Shown here: positions 1 through 5,746 of the stretch, piece after piece
Position numbering within the stretch: the stretch's first letter is position 1
Layout: each line of letters begins with the position of its first letter
Assembly (NCBI GenBank): GCA_947446155.1
Contig: CANFFZ010000102.1
Coordinates: forward strand, 1 to 7,545
DNA length: 7,545 nucleotides
Origin: Chloroflexota bacterium
GTDB taxonomy: Bacteria > Chloroflexota > Dehalococcoidia > UBA2979
Direction: 5' to 3'
Program-made: the position numbers and the translations under genes
Notes under the pieces: model-generated
Told to the model about the DNA's origin: nothing
Database searches by the model: none
The model's input: only the letters and a program-made list of their open reading frames with translations

Positions 1-349
1 CCTCGTCTTTGCGGACGGCCTCGTGGCGGCATGGTTCTTCGTGATCGCAGCCGGCCTCGCGGTTGGCCTCAGTTCGCCGCTCAACGGATTGCTGGGGGCG
101 GAGGCGTATGGGGCGCGCCTCGGCACGTTCTCCGGCATGCAGGCAGCCGCCACCAGCGTTGCGAGCGCGGGCGGCGCGTGGCTCGCGGGTGTCGCGGTGG
201 ACCGGACGGGGGATTACGGCCTCACGCTCACCGGCATCGCCACGCTCGAGGTGGGCGCAGCCGCCGCCCTGCTCTGGCAACGGCATGCGGTGCGGACAGC
301 GCGGGCGGGGAATGCGGCCGCAGTCAGCGCCGAGGGCGAGCGGGCCTAG
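1..349 (+). CDS. MFS-type transporter, C-terminal fragment (5' end outside window)
   Basis: The reading frame is open from base 2 and ends at TAG 347-349, so only about the last 115 residues of the protein are present. Three hydrophobic stretches are visible: one around WFFVIAAGLAVGLSSPL, one around SGMQAAATSVASAGGAWLAGVAV, and one around LTGIATLEVGAAAALLW. The text YGARLGTFSGMQ followed by AGGAWLAGVAVDRTGDY resembles the penultimate helices of major facilitator superfamily carriers, where an Arg-Gly-containing loop precedes a small-residue helix and a D-x-x-G-x-Y loop. A short, basic and Ala-rich cytoplasmic tail follows. The substrate cannot be told from this fragment. The GTG at 23 lies inside the protein and is not a likely start. 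The stop shares CTAG (346-349) with the convergent DUF3090 gene, so there is no intergenic terminator. The family call is moderately secure and the transport role is inferred. Confidence 0.7.
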   Translation, partial: LVFADGLVAAWFFVIAAGLAVGLSSPLNGLLGAEAYGARLGTFSGMQAAATSVASAGGAWLAGVAVDRTGDYGLTLTGIATLEVGAAAALLWQRHAVRTARAGNAAAVSAEGERA

Positions 350-912
350 TTCGCCTCGACGTCGTCATCGTCCTCGTCGTCCGCCGCGGACTCACGAGGC
401 GGAACAGGCTCTTTCGAGTGGCCGTTGGTGTGGATGCACTCGTGCGGCGCATTCGCGAAGTCGAGTGGCTGTTTGCAGAGCGGGCACGTCGGGCGGCCGC
501 CGGCCACGACCTCTTCGATGATGTGGATGAGGGTAAGCGCCTGCGAGCGGCTGAAGGCCATCCGCAGGGCCGGGGTGTCACGCCGCTCCGCTGCCTGCGG
601 GTCGTCCGCGAGGAAGATCGCCTGCTCCTCCTCGGCGTCATAGTCGAGGCCCATGCGGGCGACCTGGAAATCCACCTGGGCGCGCTGCGGGAAGTTGCCG
701 ACAGGCTCCACGGTCGTCGCGGGCTGCCCGCGCCGCATCGAGCGCTCCGCGAGCAATTGCGAGATGGAGCGGCCGAGGGCGGCGAGCTGTTCCTTCTCGA
801 TCCAGAGCGCGACGTACGTCGCGTCCGCGCGGGCGCGGAGGCGGAACGTGCGCTGGCCCGGCTGTCCGATTGCCTCGGCGTCTACCGCGTCCACCAAGCC
901 GAGGTCGATCAT
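346..912 (-). CDS. DUF3090 family protein
   Basis: A 188-residue protein starts at ATG 912-910, preceded by a purine-rich site (GGGGGAG ending three bases before the ATG). The N-terminal core GQPGQRTFRLRA followed by ATYVALWIEKEQLAALG, near residues 17-47, is the recognisable DUF3090 pattern. The middle (about 78-125) carries the conserved strand around FQVARMGLDYD and the helix LRMAFSRSQALTLI. The C-terminal part has the family's short cysteine motif CPLC (C143, C146), then H157 and C159 in PHEC, which looks like a small metal-binding knuckle. A very acidic tail follows (about 178-186). The biochemical role of DUF3090 is unknown. In the Actinomycetota and Chloroflexota genomes where I know it, it often sits beside a histidine phosphatase or an SCO1664-like gene, and neither is visible here. 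The reading frame stays open upstream of 912, but the ribosome site and promoter both support this start. Confidence 0.88.
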   Translation of the reverse strand: MIDLGLVDAVDAEAIGQPGQRTFRLRARADATYVALWIEKEQLAALGRSISQLLAERSMRRGQPATTVEPVGNFPQRAQVDFQVARMGLDYDAEEEQAIFLADDPQAAERRDTPALRMAFSRSQALTLIHIIEEVVAGGRPTCPLCKQPLDFANAPHECIHTNGHSKEPVPPRESAADDEDDDDVEAN

Positions 913-933
913 GGCTCCCCCATCCACTGGGCG

Positions 934-963
934 AGCGTAGGCACCCCCGCGCGCGCGGGTCAA
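934..963 (-). promoter_or_regulatory. Candidate sigma70-type promoter of the DUF3090 gene
   Basis: Read on the minus strand, TTGACC (963-958) is followed after 18 bases by TACGCT (939-934). These fit -35 and -10 hexamers, the latter of the TAnnnT type. Transcription would begin near 927, giving a leader of about 15 bases that contains the GGGGGAG ribosome site before ATG 912. The call rests on motif match and position only. Confidence 0.55.
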
Positions 964-970
964 ACCCGCG
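954..970. promoter_or_regulatory. 17-bp perfect inverted repeat over the -35 box, possible operator
   Basis: CGCGGGT (954-960) and ACCCGCG (964-970) are exact reverse complements separated by CAA. The palindrome covers the TTGACC -35 hexamer of the minus-strand promoter. A dimeric repressor bound here would block that promoter. As RNA it would be a 7-bp hairpin with a three-base loop, but there is no U-tract. The operator role is inferred. Confidence 0.4.
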
Positions 971-975
971 ACCCC

Positions 976-981
976 TATCAT
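976..981 (+). promoter_or_regulatory. Possible -10 element for the amidase gene (TATCAT)
   Basis: TATCAT matches the TAnnnT -10 pattern on the plus strand, in a GC-rich setting where AT-rich hexamers are uncommon. No convincing -35 lies 16-18 bases upstream. If used, transcription would start near 988 and the tandem repeat array would be part of the amidase mRNA leader of about 90 bases. The support is weak. Confidence 0.3.
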
Positions 982-988
982 CGGCCTG

Positions 989-1056
989 CCCAGCATCGGC
1001 AGCCCAGCATCGGCAGCCCAGCATCGGCAGCCCAGCATCGGCAGCCCAGCATCGGC
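989..1056. repeat. Tandem repeat, 14-bp unit, nearly five copies
   Basis: The unit CCCAGCATCGGCAG is repeated exactly at 989-1002, 1003-1016, 1017-1030 and 1031-1044. A fifth copy at 1045-1056 matches for its first 12 bases and then departs (CT instead of AG). A degenerate relative (ATCATCGGCCTG) lies just upstream at 977-988. The array lies entirely in the divergent intergenic region, ending 10 bases before the amidase ribosome site (GAGGAG, 1067-1072). The units are identical and have no spacers, so this is a minisatellite-like array rather than CRISPR. It may act as a protein-binding array, a leader element, or a length-variable spacer. Confidence 0.93.
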
Positions 1057-1078
1057 CTCACACCACGAGGAGCACTCC

Positions 1079-2488
1079 GTGCCTGACGCCACGCTCGACC
1101 TCGGCACCTTCACGATCGCGGAGGCCTCGGCGCAGATCGCCGACGGCACGCTGTCGCCGGTCGCGCTCACCGAGGCGGCGCTCGCTCGGATCGACGCGAC
1201 CAACGGCCGCGTGAACGCCTTCGTGCGGCTGATGCGCACCTCCGCGCTGGCTGAGGCGCAGGCTGCCGAGGAGCGCGCAGGCGGTGGCCGTCGCCTCGGC
1301 CCGCTCGACGGCATCCCGGTGGCAGTGAAGGACCTCTTCGACACGGCAGGTGTCGTCACTGCGGCGGGGACCGGCGCCTACCGCGAGCGCGTCCCGCTCG
1401 AAGACGCGACCGCCGTTCGCCGCCTGCACGAGGCGGGTGCGGTCATCCTCGGCAAGACGAACACGCACGAACTGGCGCTGGGTGGGACGACGAACAACGT
1501 CCACTACGGGCCCACCAGGAACCCGTGGCGCCTCGACCGAGTGCCGGGCGGCTCCTCCGGCGGATCGGGCGCGGCGCTGGCGGCTGGGCAGGCGCTCGGC
1601 GCCCTCGGTACGGACACGGGCGGCAGCATCCGCATCCCCGCCGCGTTCTGCGGCGTCACCGGCCATAAGCCCTCGTACGGCCTCGTCGGTCGAGGTGGCG
1701 TCGTACCGCTGTCGCTCACGCTCGACCATGCCGGTCCGATGGCGGCGACGGCCCTCGACTGCGCGCTCATGCTCGATGTCCTCGCCGGGCACGACCCGCG
1801 TGACGACGGCTCCGTCGACCGACCATCGGAGTCGTTCAGCGCGGGCATCGAGAGTGGGGTCGCGGGGCGGCGCCTGGCCGTGATCCCCTCACTGGTCGAG
1901 GGTGGCGACGACGCCACGCTCGCAGCATTCGAGGCAGGCCTCGACACCCTGCGCGGCCTCGGGGCCATCGTCGACGCCGTCGAGCCGATGGCGGGGGAGG
2001 ACGAGTGGCGGAACTCCATCAACGGCCTGCTGATCGCCGAGGGTGCCTCATACGTGGCGCACATCCTGCGCGAGCGACCGCACCTGATCGGCGAGAGCGT
2101 GCGCCGGCGGATGATGCCGGGCCTCGATGTGACCGTGGACGCGTACCTCCGCATGCTGAAAGCGCGGGGCGGCATCGAACGGCGGTTCGAGCAGGCGCTC
2201 GCCATCGGGGGCTTCGACGGTTACGTCACGCCGACGTCCCCGCAGCCGGCCGAGCCGATCATGCTGGACGCCAACGCTGACAGCGAACCGTGGGGGAAAT
2301 TCCGCAACACGACGGTCTTCGACCTGACGCGTCAGCCCTCGATCTCTGTCCCGGCGGGGTTCGACGGCGACGGGATGCCCATCGGGCTGATGGTGAGCGG
2401 CGCACGCTGGGACGACGCACGAGTGCTACGAATCGCGCACGCGTTCCAGCAGGTGACCTCGTTCCACCGGCAGCGACCCGCGCTCTGA
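1079..2488 (+). CDS. Amidase signature family hydrolase
   Basis: A 469-residue protein starts at GTG 1079, six bases after a strong GAGGAG site (1067-1072). The length is usual for stand-alone amidase-signature enzymes, which hydrolyse carboxamides through a Ser-cisSer-Lys triad. All three residues are present with canonical spacing. K84 is in PVAVKDLFD, S159 (cis-Ser) in PGGSSGGSG, and nucleophile S183 in GTDTGGSIRIPA; the K-S and S-S distances are 75 and 24. The stretch that follows, CGVTGHKPSYGLV then LDHAGPMA, is also typical. The C-terminal half, including PTSPQPAEP and SISVPAGFDGDGMPIGLM, is complete. The sequence looks GatA-like in its core, but no gatB or gatC is nearby, so transamidation of Gln-tRNA is not implied. 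The substrate cannot be read from sequence. A general cytoplasmic amidase is most likely, since no signal peptide is seen. murB follows after 34 bases. Confidence 0.93.
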   Translation: MPDATLDLGTFTIAEASAQIADGTLSPVALTEAALARIDATNGRVNAFVRLMRTSALAEAQAAEERAGGGRRLGPLDGIPVAVKDLFDTAGVVTAAGTGAYRERVPLEDATAVRRLHEAGAVILGKTNTHELALGGTTNNVHYGPTRNPWRLDRVPGGSSGGSGAALAAGQALGALGTDTGGSIRIPAAFCGVTGHKPSYGLVGRGGVVPLSLTLDHAGPMAATALDCALMLDVLAGHDPRDDGSVDRPSESFSAGIESGVAGRRLAVIPSLVEGGDDATLAAFEAGLDTLRGLGAIVDAVEPMAGEDEWRNSINGLLIAEGASYVAHILRERPHLIGESVRRRMMPGLDVTVDAYLRMLKARGGIERRFEQALAIGGFDGYVTPTSPQPAEPIMLDANADSEPWGKFRNTTVFDLTRQPSISVPAGFDGDGMPIGLMVSGARWDDARVLRIAHAFQQVTSFHRQRPAL

Positions 2489-2510
2489 TACCACCGTCCG
2501 AGGCGCACGC

Positions 2511-2516
2511 TAGGAT
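2511..2516 (+). promoter_or_regulatory. murB: Possible -10 (TAGGAT) or Shine-Dalgarno (AGGA) just upstream of murB
   Basis: TAGGAT (2511-2516) lies six bases upstream of GTG 2523. Its AGGA (2512-2515) can serve as a ribosome site at a seven-base spacing. The same hexamer also fits a TAnnnT -10 placed so that transcription would start at or next to the GTG, producing a leaderless mRNA. Sequence alone does not decide between the two readings. Confidence 0.4.
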
Positions 2517-2522
2517 CGAGGG

Positions 2523-3455
2523 GTGAATGAACCCACGATCGCCTCATTGCCTGACCCGCCGCCCGCCCTCGGCCTGGAGTGTGACGTGTCGCTCGCGCGC
2601 CATACCTATCTTCGGATTGGCGGAGCGGCGGCCTACTTTGGCACTCCGCCGGACATCGACACGCTCGTGCGGATCTGGGCGTGGGCGAAGTCGCACACGA
2701 TCCCGCTGCGGATCATCGGTGGCGGGTCGAACATGCTGGTCGCTGACGAGGGGGTGCGCGCGGTCGTGATCTCGCTCCGGCGTGCGTGCGGGTACCTCGA
2801 CATTGACGGCACGGCGGTCTACGCCGGTGCCGCCGTCATGCTTCCCGCGATCGCGAAAGCGGCGGTGGAGCGAGGGCTGGGCGGTATGGAGTTCGCGATT
2901 GGGATCCCGGGCGACATCGGCGGCGCGATGCAGACGAACGCGGGCATCGGCGACGGCCGGAGCATGGGTGATGTGGTGACCAGCGTGGACGTACTCCGGG
3001 ACGGCGTGCCGGTCACGTTGTCACGAGAGCAGATCGCGTTCGACTACCGGCACACCTCGTTGCGGACAGCAGGCGAGATCGTGCTGGCGGCGCGGCTCGC
3101 GCTCAAGCCGCGGCCGCGCGACGAAGTCGAGGCGGAGATGAGCCGCCTCCTCGGCACTCGGCAGGCGACGCAGCCGACGGCAGAGCCCAACGCAGGTTCG
3201 GTGTTCCGCAACCCGCCGGGCGATCGCGCGGGCCAGATGATCGAGGCGGTCGGCGGCAAGAATGTCGCCTCCGGCAGCGCACACGTCTCCTCGCTGCACG
3301 CGAACTTCATCGTGCATGACGGGCACGCCTCGGCCTCCGAGTACGTCGATGTGATGACCGAGGTGCAGCGGCTGGTGCTGGCGACCTATGGCGTGCGGCT
3401 CATCCCGGAGATCGAGTGGTGGGGCGATGGCACGCCACCGGAGGTATTCCAGTGA
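2523..3455 (+). CDS. murB: UDP-N-acetylenolpyruvoylglucosamine reductase MurB
   Basis: A 310-residue cytoplasmic flavoprotein. MurB uses NADPH and FAD to reduce UDP-GlcNAc-enolpyruvate to UDP-MurNAc, the second committed step of peptidoglycan synthesis. The FAD-binding domain is seen in TYLRIGGAAAYF (about 29-39), the phosphate-binding IIGGGSNMLVAD (64-75) and GGMEFAIGIPGDIGGAMQTNAG (120-141). The substrate domain carries DYRHTSLR, whose Y175-R176 matches the catalytic Tyr-Arg region. It also has AGSVFRNP with S226 as the proton donor, and LIPEIEWWG with E296 as the likely catalytic acid. Length and motif spacing fit a type II enzyme, and nothing is missing. GTG 2523 is preferred because AGGA sits seven bases upstream; an ATG at 2527 is out of frame. 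The stop is overlapped by the start of the DinB-fold gene. No other mur or dcw-cluster gene is in the window. A cell-wall enzyme implies a peptidoglycan-making organism. Confidence 0.96.
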   Translation: MNEPTIASLPDPPPALGLECDVSLARHTYLRIGGAAAYFGTPPDIDTLVRIWAWAKSHTIPLRIIGGGSNMLVADEGVRAVVISLRRACGYLDIDGTAVYAGAAVMLPAIAKAAVERGLGGMEFAIGIPGDIGGAMQTNAGIGDGRSMGDVVTSVDVLRDGVPVTLSREQIAFDYRHTSLRTAGEIVLAARLALKPRPRDEVEAEMSRLLGTRQATQPTAEPNAGSVFRNPPGDRAGQMIEAVGGKNVASGSAHVSSLHANFIVHDGHASASEYVDVMTEVQRLVLATYGVRLIPEIEWWGDGTPPEVFQ

Positions 3456-3946
3456 GCGACGCGTCCGTGCTCCGCGCCACCACCCCTCGTCCCGAACTGA
3501 TCTGCACGCTGGCCACCACCCCCGAGACGCTCGAGGCGATGCTGCTGGCTGCCTCGGAGACATCGATCGACACGGCGGTGCCGGGTGAGTGGTCGGCACG
3601 CGTTGTCACCGCACACCTGCGTGACGATGAGTTCATGGTGATGCGCCTGCGCCTCGAACGGATGCTCGTCGAGGACGCGCCCACCCTCGTCCCGTTCGAC
3701 GAGGGCGTGTGGGCGGCATCGCGGTGGACCGGGCGCGACGCCGTCGGTGATCTAGTCGCCGACCTGCGGATGCAGCGCGCCGCGTCGCTGCACATCCTCA
3801 CGCGACTGTCCGAGGCCGAGTGGGGACGCCTCGGCACGCAGCCAGAGATCGGCACGTTCGACATCCACTGGTGGGTGGAGCACTGGGTCGAGCACGACGT
3901 GAACCATCTGAACCAGGTGGCGGCAAGCCTCGGCCTGACCCGCTAG
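3452..3946 (+). CDS. DinB-like domain protein (putative metal-binding four-helix bundle)
   Basis: A 164-residue protein starts at GTG 3452, which overlaps the murB stop in GTGA (3452-3455). GGAGG at 3440-3444 lies seven bases upstream, which makes this start clearly better than an upstream one at 3416. The layout is that of the DinB/YfiT superfamily of four-helix bundles: an early helix ending PGEWSARVVTAHLRDDE with H55, a middle acidic helix, and the hallmark VEHDVNHLNQV with H148 and H152. In related proteins these three histidines bind a divalent metal, sometimes for thiol-transferase or maleylpyruvate-isomerase-like chemistry, but most members are uncharacterised. The coupling implies co-translation with MurB, although a functional link to cell-wall synthesis is not established. 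The stop shares CTAG (3943-3946) with the convergent small gene. Confidence 0.85.
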   Translation: MSDASVLRATTPRPELICTLATTPETLEAMLLAASETSIDTAVPGEWSARVVTAHLRDDEFMVMRLRLERMLVEDAPTLVPFDEGVWAASRWTGRDAVGDLVADLRMQRAASLHILTRLSEAEWGRLGTQPEIGTFDIHWWVEHWVEHDVNHLNQVAASLGLTR

Positions 3947-4176
3947 CCCTCGATCAGCGCACGTGCGACCGCGAGGTCACGTGTGCCGGCAGCCACCTCG
4001 AGGGCGTCGAGTGCGCGGACACGAGCCGCTTCCCACGCTGCGAGGCCCGCGAGCCGCGCGGTGCGCTCACCCGAGCCATGGTCGTCCGGATGCGCGAGAC
4101 GCGCGCACTCAGCGTCGGCGCGATCGTAGGCGTCGAGGGCGGCGCGGATGGCCTCGATGTCCCGGGGCGAAGTCAC
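3943..4176 (-). CDS. Hypothetical protein, 77 aa, coupled to the Vgb-like lipoprotein gene
   Basis: I do not recognise this 77-residue protein. It starts at GTG 4176-4174, overlapping the TGA of the lipoprotein gene in a 4-base GTGA, and ends in the CTAG shared with the DinB gene. It is Ala-rich and predicted to be almost entirely helical: DIEAIRAALDAYDRADAECA (residues 6-25), a short DDHGSGE turn, then a long helix over about 37-75. There is no signal peptide or membrane segment, and only one cysteine (C24). No purine-rich ribosome site precedes the GTG; the bases there are CTCCCCAACGG. Translation probably depends on ribosomes finishing the lipoprotein gene. The exact junction overlaps on both sides argue that it is a real gene, not a chance frame. 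A cytoplasmic partner or regulator is possible but not shown. Confidence 0.6.
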   Translation of the reverse strand: MTSPRDIEAIRAALDAYDRADAECARLAHPDDHGSGERTARLAGLAAWEAARVRALDALEVAAGTRDLAVARALIEG

Positions 4177-5279
4177 CCGTTGGGGAGCGTGCGCACGACG
4201 ACGATGTGGTCAGTCGCGGACTCGGGCGCCCACACCTCGCCGGGGCGGCCGTGGATCTGGCGCACATTGCCCGCGCGACCCTCGAGTGGGAACGACTTGA
4301 ACTCCGTGGTCGTCGGGTCGTAGCGGACGAGGGCGTTCGCGCCGAAGTCGGAGAGCCAGATGGCGCCCTGTTCGTCGACGTAGACGGCGTAGGCCTGCGG
4401 GCCAGCGCCGGGGAGCTTGCGCTCCGCCCATGACTTCGTGGTGGGGTCGTAGACACCGACCTGCCCGGCGGTCCACTCGCTGACCCACACGCGCCCCTGC
4501 CCATCGGCCCACACACGACGCGCCCCCTGCCCCTTCATCGGCGGCTCGATGACCTCGGCACGTCCGCTGTCGGGATCGATGCGGGCGATGTGGTTGCCGG
4601 CGAGCGAGGCGTACCAGACGGTGCCGTCGGGCGTTGTCGTTATGCCGTACGGGCCTGCTCCACGTGGGGCATCGAAGACCCGCATTTGCTTCGTGGCCGG
4701 GTCGACGACGCCGTAGACGCCGGACTGGCCGGTGAACCAGACGCGGCCACGCTGGTCGAAGGTGGCGGTGTTGAGGTTGGCACGCGGGCGGTCCGCAGGG
4801 AGCGGGTAGACCGTGACGGCATCGGTCTTCGGATCGACTCGCACGATCGCGTTCAGGCCGCCGTCCGTAACCCAACCCGCACCGTCCTTGTCGACGATGA
4901 CGCCGTGCGGCGCGGAGCCAGCGCCAAGGGCGATCTGGCGCGTCTTGCCCGTCTTCGGATCGAGGTAGCCGAGGGCGCCCTGGCGCTGGGCGGTGTACCA
5001 GACACCTCCATCAGCGGCGGGCGCGACATCGTGCGGGCCGGCGCCAGAGGGCACCGCGTAGCGCTGCGTCTCGAAGCGGAGGGTGCCCACGACGGCGGGA
5101 GTCCCGGAGACCGCAAGCGACGCCAAGGGCGCGGCAGCAGCACTCTTCGGCTCGGCGGAAGTCGCGGATGCGGCCGAAGGCGCAGCGGGTGCGTTCGGCT
5201 GTTGCGAGGCGCCGCAGGCCGCAAGGATCAGGGCGAATGGGAATGCGATGAGGAGTGCGCGGGCAGGCATCGAGGGCAC
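4173..5279 (-). CDS. Vgb-like seven-bladed beta-propeller lipoprotein
   Basis: A 368-residue exported lipoprotein. The N-terminus has an Arg, a hydrophobic core (ALLIAFPFALI) and the lipobox LAAC with C22 as the lipidated residue. An Ala/Ser/Pro-rich tether of about 35 residues follows. The rest consists of about seven repeats, each built around D-x-x-G-x-V/I-W followed by a turn and a V/I-D-P-x-T stretch. Examples are DGGVWYTAQRQGALGYLDPKTG, QGRVWVSEWTAGQVGVYDPTT and QGAIWLSDFGANALVRYDPTT. This is the pattern of the virginiamycin B lyase / streptogramin lyase family. Most environmental members are not antibiotic lyases, and I could not map the catalytic His/Glu set, so a binding or sensing role at the cell surface is equally possible. 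GTG 5279 is chosen because AGGAGG (5293-5288) lies eight bases upstream. GTG 5288 overlaps that site, and ATG 5270 is too far from it. Confidence 0.85.
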   Translation of the reverse strand: MPSMPARALLIAFPFALILAACGASQQPNAPAAPSAASATSAEPKSAAAAPLASLAVSGTPAVVGTLRFETQRYAVPSGAGPHDVAPAADGGVWYTAQRQGALGYLDPKTGKTRQIALGAGSAPHGVIVDKDGAGWVTDGGLNAIVRVDPKTDAVTVYPLPADRPRANLNTATFDQRGRVWFTGQSGVYGVVDPATKQMRVFDAPRGAGPYGITTTPDGTVWYASLAGNHIARIDPDSGRAEVIEPPMKGQGARRVWADGQGRVWVSEWTAGQVGVYDPTTKSWAERKLPGAGPQAYAVYVDEQGAIWLSDFGANALVRYDPTTTEFKSFPLEGRAGNVRQIHGRPGEVWAPESATDHIVVVRTLPNG

Positions 5280-5533
5280 CGGTAACACCTCCTCGCAACG
5301 GGGGTACGCTCAAACCGTAGCACTCGGATTCACCTCGGAGCGCCCGTTGATTCGCAAGTAAGTCCGGCCGATGACTGAGTCCCGCCCTTCGAGACGGTGA
5401 TCGGGCGCGCCCTCAGCGCATGGACTTGCAGCAGCCTCCTTGTCATCGACCGTCTCGCTTCCGCACCTATTCATCGAGGGTAAGCGGTTGGTGGAGCGTG
5501 AGCCGCAGACGTGGTGAGGGTAGTGACGCCGGT
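5280..5533. other. Divergent intergenic region with candidate promoter and folding signals
   Basis: This region separates the minus-strand lipoprotein gene from the plus-strand membrane protein pair. The strong AGGAGG for the lipoprotein is at 5293-5288. TACGGT, a possible -10 on the minus strand, lies at 5319-5314, with extended-like TG at one base upstream but no clear -35. TACGCT lies on the plus strand at 5305-5310. An inverted repeat of 9 bp pairs 5390-5398 with 5449-5457, and a 6-bp one pairs 5360-5365 with 5422-5427. No tRNA, intrinsic terminator with U-tract, or convincing small gene was seen. Confidence 0.5.
5390..5457 (+). repeat. 9-bp inverted repeat (CGAGACGGT / ACCGTCTCG)
   Basis: CGAGACGGT at 5390-5398 and ACCGTCTCG at 5449-5457 are exact reverse complements, separated by 50 bases that contain the perfect palindrome GGGCGCGCCC (5403-5412). 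With one bulged base the pairing extends by GAT/ATC. It may be a stem in a transcript leader or a DNA site. In sequence this GC-rich, chance pairing is not excluded. Confidence 0.4.
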
Positions 5534-5746
5534 ATGCTGGTCGGCATGTCGTGCCTCGAACCGCTGCTCGAAGAATTCCTCATCGCCCTCGGGCTGATGA
5601 CGGTGCTCGCCGTGATTGTGGCGCTGCTCTTCTGGTGGGTGACGGGGCAGTCGCCGTGGCCGTACGTCGTGATCGCGGAGATCGGCGCATTCGGCTGGGG
5701 CACCGCGATGCTAGCGCTGGCCTCACCTCGAAATCGCCGGCGATGA
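5534..5746 (+). CDS. Small membrane protein, two predicted helices
   Basis: A 70-residue protein if it starts at ATG 5534, or 66 residues from ATG 5546. A hydrophobic helix FLIALGLMTVLAVIVALLFWWV is followed by a short polar loop (TGQSPWP) and a second helix YVVIAEIGAFGWGTAMLALA, ending in a basic SPRNRRR tail that should lie in the cytoplasm. I do not recognise a family. Neither start has a well-spaced ribosome site: GAGGG at 5516-5520 is 13 bases before 5534. TATGCT (5533-5538) ends seven bases before ATG 5546, which fits a -10 for a leaderless message from the shorter start. The stop overlaps the VanZ-family gene in ATGA, so the two are almost certainly co-translated and may act together in the membrane. 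Confidence 0.65.
   Translation: MLVGMSCLEPLLEEFLIALGLMTVLAVIVALLFWWVTGQSPWPYVVIAEIGAFGWGTAMLALASPRNRRR

Noticed and set aside
989..1056. CRISPR array
   Set aside because: The 14-bp units abut directly with no unique spacers, and there are no cas genes.
31..1086. Long plus-strand open frame opposite the DUF3090 gene
   Set aside because: It is Arg-rich and low in complexity, overlaps a well-supported gene, has no family resemblance, and is expected in GC-rich DNA where stops are rare.
913..1359. N-terminal extension of the DUF3090 protein upstream of 912
   Set aside because: The frame is open, but it would translate the tandem repeats and antisense amidase sequence; the promoter and ribosome site support the start at 912.
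1079..2488. gatA, glutamyl-tRNA amidotransferase subunit A
   Set aside because: The catalytic core is similar, but gatB and gatC are absent nearby and the core is shared by many other amidases.
4173..5279. Streptogramin resistance determinant
   Set aside because: Family resemblance is to the propeller repeats only; catalytic residues were not confirmed and the protein is an exported lipoprotein.
5280..5288. Start of the lipoprotein at GTG 5288
   Set aside because: That codon overlaps the AGGAGG ribosome site; GTG 5279 has an ideal eight-base spacing.
5345..5460. Known riboswitch or tRNA in the intergenic region
   Set aside because: No cloverleaf, no conserved riboswitch core and no matching downstream metabolic gene could be recognised.
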